This document shows, piece after piece, positions 60,640 to 64,000 of a DNA stretch of 64,000 nt. How positions within the stretch are numbered: position 1 is the stretch's first letter; each line of letters starts with the position of its first letter. The position numbers and the translations under genes were made by a program. The stretch is from Paramicrobacterium sp051513965. GTDB lineage: Bacteria; Actinomycetota; Actinomycetes; Actinomycetales; Microbacteriaceae. The stretch lies in NCBI RefSeq assembly GCF_051513965.1, contig NZ_CP195847.1:1178001-1242000 (forward strand), read 5' to 3'. Under the pieces are notes generated by a model. The model did not search any database. It saw only the letters and a program-made list of their open reading frames with translations, and was not told where the DNA came from.

Positions 60640-62580
60640 TCAGAGCTTCGCGGTGATGGTGACGGTGGAACCTCGTTTGATCATCTTTCCGGCGGCCGGA
60701 TCCGTGGAATCGACGGCGAATAGGTCGTTGATGACGGCATCCCAGTATTGTTCGGGGATGTTCGTATCGATCTCGACCTTGAAGCCCTTGTCCTCAAGAT
60801 CCTGTTTCGCTCCGTTGATCGTCTTACCCACGACGTCAGGCACCTCGACGAGATCCTGGCCCTTGGAGACGACGAGGTCGACGGTGTCACCCGGGTGAAG
60901 CGGAGTCTTGTACTTCGCGTCGATGACCGTCCCCTTTGGCACAGAATCGCTGAACTGCTCCGTGATCGTGCCGAGCTCGAGGTCGGCCTCTGTGAGCGCC
61001 TGTGTCGCAGCCTCCTGTGTCTGGCCACTCAGAGCAGGCACAGCGCCGACGGAGACCACGAAGTCGACGGTCTTTCCTTGGAAGGTGTCTCCGCCTCCGG
61101 TGACATCCTTGTCGTCGATGGATGCCGCGATGACACCATTCTTGTCCACCTCGCTCGTGAACTGATAGGCGGTCTTCCCCATCTTGAGACCGAGCTTCTC
61201 GATGGTCTTCTGCGCCTCATCGATCGGCATAGCGGCCAGCGAAGGAACGGTCTCCGGCTTCGGCCCCTGTGAGATGTTGATGGTGACCGTCGAGTTCTTG
61301 TACACGAGATCGCCCGCAGCAGGTTCCGTGCTCGAGACGAGTCCTTTGTCGACGGTAAGCGTGTACTCTTTGCCTTCCTTCACGATGAGGCCGAGTTCAG
61401 TGAGAGCTTGTGCGGCCTCATCGGGCGACGCTTTGACGAGCGAGTCGGGAATCGCCACGCGTGAGCCGGGACCCGTGCCGAAGTACCATCCGGTGCCCCC
61501 GACCATCGCGCACAGCAGCACGACGACTGCGAAGAGCCAGAACCCTTTGCGTCTGCGTCGGTCGACGGTCGCGGTCAGCTTCTTGACGTCTCCGGTGGCC
61601 GCGATCATCGGCCCGAGCGGGTCGGTGGTTCCCGTTTGGGTGGGCCCGGAGGTGTAGATGCTCGTCTCGAACGCCTCGGTCTCGTCCATCGGAATGGCAG
61701 TGGTGTGGTGAACGGGGAGCGCTGTCAGGCTGTAACCCAGCTCTGCTTCAACCTCGTGAAGACGATCGAGCATCTCCTGCGCATCCGCTGGTCGCTCGTC
61801 CGGGTCGCGCTCCGTCGCCCAGAGCACCATGTCGTCGATCTCATCCGGAATGTTGGGGACGCGTGAACTGGGGCGGGGCACCGAGTCGTTCGCATGCTGA
61901 TAAGCGATCTGCATCGGCTGTTCACCCTTGTAGGGCTGCTCGCCGGTCAGCATCTCGAACATCATGATTCCGAGCGCATAGATATCGCTTCGTGTATCGG
62001 CAGTGCCGCGGGTGACGAGTTCGGGGGAGAGGTAAGCGATGGTGCCGAGCAGTGCCTGGCCCGTTGCGGTGTTTGCGCTGGCGGCGCGAGCGAGCCCGAA
62101 GTCGCTGATCTTGATGCGACCATCGTCTGCGAGAAGCACGTTCTCCGGCTTTACGTCTCTGTGCACGATCCCTTCGCGGTGCGCCGAGGCGAGACCGGAG
62201 AGAACCGCGTCCATGATGTCGACGACCTGTTGCGGTGTCAGTGAGCCGTGATCGTGCAGCAGCTCTCTCAGGGTGATGCCCGGCAGATACTCCATGACCA
62301 GATAGGCCATGTCGCCGTCCTGACCCTGATCGAACACGCTGACGACGTGGGGATTCGCGAGCCGTGCAGCTGAACGGGCCTCCTGCACGAACCGGTTGGT
62401 GAAGGCCTGATCATCGGAAAGGTGACCGTGCATGATCTTGATCGCGACGCGCCGCTCAAGCCGGTGATCGGTGGCGACGTAGACTGTTGCCATACCGCCT
62501 CGCGCGATGCGCGAGCGCACCTCATAGCGACCGTCGATCACACGGCCGATCAGAGGGTCGGTTTGCTGGCTAGTCGTCAC
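60640..62580 (-). CDS. Ser/Thr protein kinase with four PASTA domains (PknL/PknB type)
   Basis: A 646-aa membrane kinase. The kinase domain has IARGGMATVY (P-loop), Lys48 in RVAIKIM, IVHRDVKPENVL (Asp142) and ISDFGLARA. One membrane segment follows (about 349-369, WLFAVVVLLCAMVGGTGW). Four extracellular PASTA repeats then run to the C-terminus (VPSLAAMPIDEAQ, VPDVVGKTINGAKQ and others), which sense muropeptides or lipid II. The aroG neighbour suggests the PknL lineage. The FHA protein at 46519 is a likely type of substrate. Confidence 0.92.
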   Translation of the reverse strand: MTTSQQTDPLIGRVIDGRYEVRSRIARGGMATVYVATDHRLERRVAIKIMHGHLSDDQAFTNRFVQEARSAARLANPHVVSVFDQGQDGDMAYLVMEYLPGITLRELLHDHGSLTPQQVVDIMDAVLSGLASAHREGIVHRDVKPENVLLADDGRIKISDFGLARAASANTATGQALLGTIAYLSPELVTRGTADTRSDIYALGIMMFEMLTGEQPYKGEQPMQIAYQHANDSVPRPSSRVPNIPDEIDDMVLWATERDPDERPADAQEMLDRLHEVEAELGYSLTALPVHHTTAIPMDETEAFETSIYTSGPTQTGTTDPLGPMIAATGDVKKLTATVDRRRRKGFWLFAVVVLLCAMVGGTGWYFGTGPGSRVAIPDSLVKASPDEAAQALTELGLIVKEGKEYTLTVDKGLVSSTEPAAGDLVYKNSTVTINISQGPKPETVPSLAAMPIDEAQKTIEKLGLKMGKTAYQFTSEVDKNGVIAASIDDKDVTGGGDTFQGKTVDFVVSVGAVPALSGQTQEAATQALTEADLELGTITEQFSDSVPKGTVIDAKYKTPLHPGDTVDLVVSKGQDLVEVPDVVGKTINGAKQDLEDKGFKVEIDTNIPEQYWDAVINDLFAVDSTDPAAGKMIKRGSTVTITAKL

Positions 62581-62681
62581 GACACGAGTCTACGAATTCG
62601 TTGCTGGGAAGTCGGCGCGGACACACGGGACGCGGCCTATTGAGCGGTGTTCGTTATCGAATCGTCAGCTGCCGCGCAAGC

Positions 62682-63851
62682 TCAGCCGAGCTGCTTCAGC
62701 CAGGAGCGAGCCGACGTCTCCCACCGGGCATAGGCATCCGGGTACGCCGAGATCTGCACCGCCTGAGCCGCTTCGGTCACCGACATGTTCTCCCACCCGT
62801 CGATGTCAAGAAGGCCGAGGGTCTTCCCTGTCACACCGGTGAAGAAGACCCGTGACGCGTACTCGGTGTCCATGAGCTGGTCAGCTGTTCCCCAGCCCTG
62901 GCTCGGTCGCTGCTGAAACAGTCCGACCGAGTCACGGTCGCCGTGATCCACGTTTCGGAGACTCGACTCCTGCATCGCCGCTGCAAGCGCGATGACGAGA
63001 CCGTAGTCGCTCACTCCGAGCGAGCGTCCGATGCGAATGATGGTCTGCGCATTCGTCGTCATCTCGGCGGTGAGCGGTGTCACACCCTCGTCCGTCCCCT
63101 TCTCAGCATCCTTCGACGACTCGGTCGGGGTTTCAGAGCCGGGGATCACAAGCTTCTGACCGATGTAAATGATGCTCGACCAATTCAGATCATTGGCGTC
63201 GAGGAGAGCCTGAATGCTGACCCCGTGATCCGCGGCGATCCCGCTGACGGTGTCTCCAGACTTGACGGTGTAGCTTCCGCCTGTGCTGTCTTGTGACTTC
63301 GAGGAGTCGCTCTTGGATTCTCCGGAGCCCTCGTAGCCGGAGGTGTTGCTGGGGATAGTGAGCGTGTCTCCGGGGTAGATGGTGCTCGACCATGTGAGGC
63401 CATTGGCATCGAGCAGCGCCTGAGTGCTCACCCCGTGATCCGCGGCAATCCCACTGGCCGTGTCGCCGGACTCGACGGTGTAGGACGAGGATGCCTCTGC
63501 GGTCTGAGGAGTGTCTGTGGGGGACTGTGCAGAGCGTGTCAGTGAGAGCGTCTGACCGGCGTGTACCGAGCTGGCCTGTGTGAGCCCGTTCAGAGCAGCC
63601 ACTGTGCGAGCGTCCAAGCCGAACCTGTGCGCGATTCGTTCGATGGAGTCGTCCTTCGCCACGGTGTAGTTGGGCGGTGTCGGCCCAAGATGGCGCACGA
63701 TGTCTGCTGACTGTGGCTTTCCGGAGAGCGCCCGTGCACCGAAATCAGCCGTTCGATGCTCCGCTGCTGCTGCAGGAACGGTCGGCATGCTCGCCGTCAC
63801 CGCTCCCAGGATCGCAATTGGAACCATCGATTTCGCTGTCGCCGTTGCCAT
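62682..63851 (-). CDS. Secreted LysM protein with lysozyme-like domain
   Basis: A 389-aa protein. A signal peptide (about 1-29) is followed by three LysM domains (about residues 62-105, 124-167 and 194-237; each begins YTV and has GDT or DDS) and a C-terminal lysozyme-like domain (VIALAAAMQESSLRN, VGLFQQRPSQGWGT). It should bind and cut or remodel peptidoglycan. ATG 63851 is the start; a motif shared with the transglycosylase gene at 17167 lies 33 bp upstream. The PASTA kinase gene is directly downstream. Confidence 0.87.
   Translation of the reverse strand: MATATAKSMVPIAILGAVTASMPTVPAAAAEHRTADFGARALSGKPQSADIVRHLGPTPPNYTVAKDDSIERIAHRFGLDARTVAALNGLTQASSVHAGQTLSLTRSAQSPTDTPQTAEASSSYTVESGDTASGIAADHGVSTQALLDANGLTWSSTIYPGDTLTIPSNTSGYEGSGESKSDSSKSQDSTGGSYTVKSGDTVSGIAADHGVSIQALLDANDLNWSSIIYIGQKLVIPGSETPTESSKDAEKGTDEGVTPLTAEMTTNAQTIIRIGRSLGVSDYGLVIALAAAMQESSLRNVDHGDRDSVGLFQQRPSQGWGTADQLMDTEYASRVFFTGVTGKTLGLLDIDGWENMSVTEAAQAVQISAYPDAYARWETSARSWLKQLG
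63142..63272 (-). repeat. LysM-coding direct repeat, copy 1 of 2
   Basis: 131 bp encoding the third LysM domain, closely similar to 63352-63482. A 17-base run (ACCCCGTGATCCGCGGC) is identical in both. A recent tandem duplication of the domain is likely. Confidence 0.75.
63352..63482 (-). repeat. LysM-coding direct repeat, copy 2 of 2
   Basis: 131 bp encoding the second LysM domain, the partner of 63142-63272, offset by 210 bp. The first LysM domain is more diverged. Confidence 0.75.
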
Positions 63852-63883
63852 GTCTCGTCCCCCTGTACGTCGATGTGCAACGT

Positions 63884-63894
63884 CATAACCGTTA
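63884..63894. promoter_or_regulatory. CATAACCGTTA motif upstream of the LysM gene
   Basis: This 11-mer is identical to 17154-17164 upstream of the other cell-wall hydrolase. On the coding strand it reads TAACGGTTATG. A related GTAACGGTAACG lies before the ParA gene (49417-49430). Confidence 0.4.
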
Positions 63895-64000
63895 CATAGG
63901 CTGTTTCCCCTGTCAATCGGACTGATCAGAGTTGAGGATGTGACGAACGTTATGGGAGAACGGGATGGTGCTTCTGATCGAAGCCCGCGTCTCGGGTTCA
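63895..64000. other. Right edge: intergenic DNA, possible start of a forward gene
   Basis: No complete gene is seen here. Forward ATG codons at 63952 and 63965 open frames that run to the window end; 63965 has GGGAGAA in front. About 12-16 codons are too few to assign a product. In other Actinobacteria a polyprenyl synthase or a small DNA-binding protein lies here. Confidence 0.3.

Overview
The window reads as chromosomal DNA of a high-GC actinobacterium, most likely a member of Microbacteriaceae. The basis is frequent GTG and TTG starts, TANNNT -10 elements placed 6-7 bases before start codons (leaderless type), and gene sets typical of Actinobacteria: DUF2469 next to rnhB and yraN, an FHA/FtsR/MerR locus, class II DAHP synthase beside a PASTA kinase, and a class II-type pyruvate carboxylase. 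Nothing looks like a prophage, insertion sequence, CRISPR array or plasmid segment. Almost all of the DNA is dense housekeeping sequence.

Layout. 1-7.5 kb: translation and secretion genes (3' end of ffh, rpsP-khpA-rimM-trmD, rplS, lepB, rnhB, DUF2469), interrupted by a reverse-strand GCS2-type ligase and a reverse-strand methionine aminopeptidase. 7.5-11.5 kb: DNA processing and recombination (yraN, comM, dprA, xerC). 11.5-17.9 kb: a reverse M23-family protein, then rpsB-tsf, pyrH-frr-cdsA, a DivIVA-repeat protein and a secreted lytic-transglycosylase-like protein. 17.9-23.5 kb: hydrolase, AI-2E family exporter, a two-part membrane/lipoprotein, a thioredoxin-TPR co-chaperone and YbaK. 23.6-36.6 kb: cysteine desulfurase-mnmA (tRNA thiolation), divergent iclR/ligA, an acyl-CoA ligase, gatCAB, dinB and small orphans. 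36.6-40.3 kb: a TPP-riboswitch operon with an ECF-type thiamin-precursor transporter (ykoEDC) and an attached P-loop kinase. 40.2-44.5 kb: a DD-carboxypeptidase homologue with a degraded active site, a zincin, orn, tRNA-His, tRNA-Arg and the PLP genes yggS-pdxY. 44.5-49.4 kb: S4 protein, SGNH hydrolase, CDP-alcohol phosphatidyltransferase, FHA-FtsR-MerR and an orphan ParA. 49.5-64 kb: pyruvate carboxylase, a MinD-like ATPase with a long disordered N-terminus, def, FadD15-like ligase, ROK glucokinase, PlsC, aroG, a PASTA Ser/Thr kinase and a LysM cell-wall protein.

There is no single obvious new multi-gene system. The observations most worth following are at the DNA level or in individual proteins. 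A 9-mer GGATGCCGC/GCGGCATCC occurs at least 20 times, in all coding frames and as an inverted pair inside a perfect 44-bp palindromic terminator, which looks like an uptake-type or architecture-imparting sequence. Promoters with start-proximal -10 elements form a very regular set. An S11 peptidase homologue has lost two of its three catalytic motifs. One protein carries an internal lipobox. A kinase of unknown substrate sits in the TPP-riboswitch operon. All start choices and regulatory sites were read by eye without alignment or folding software.
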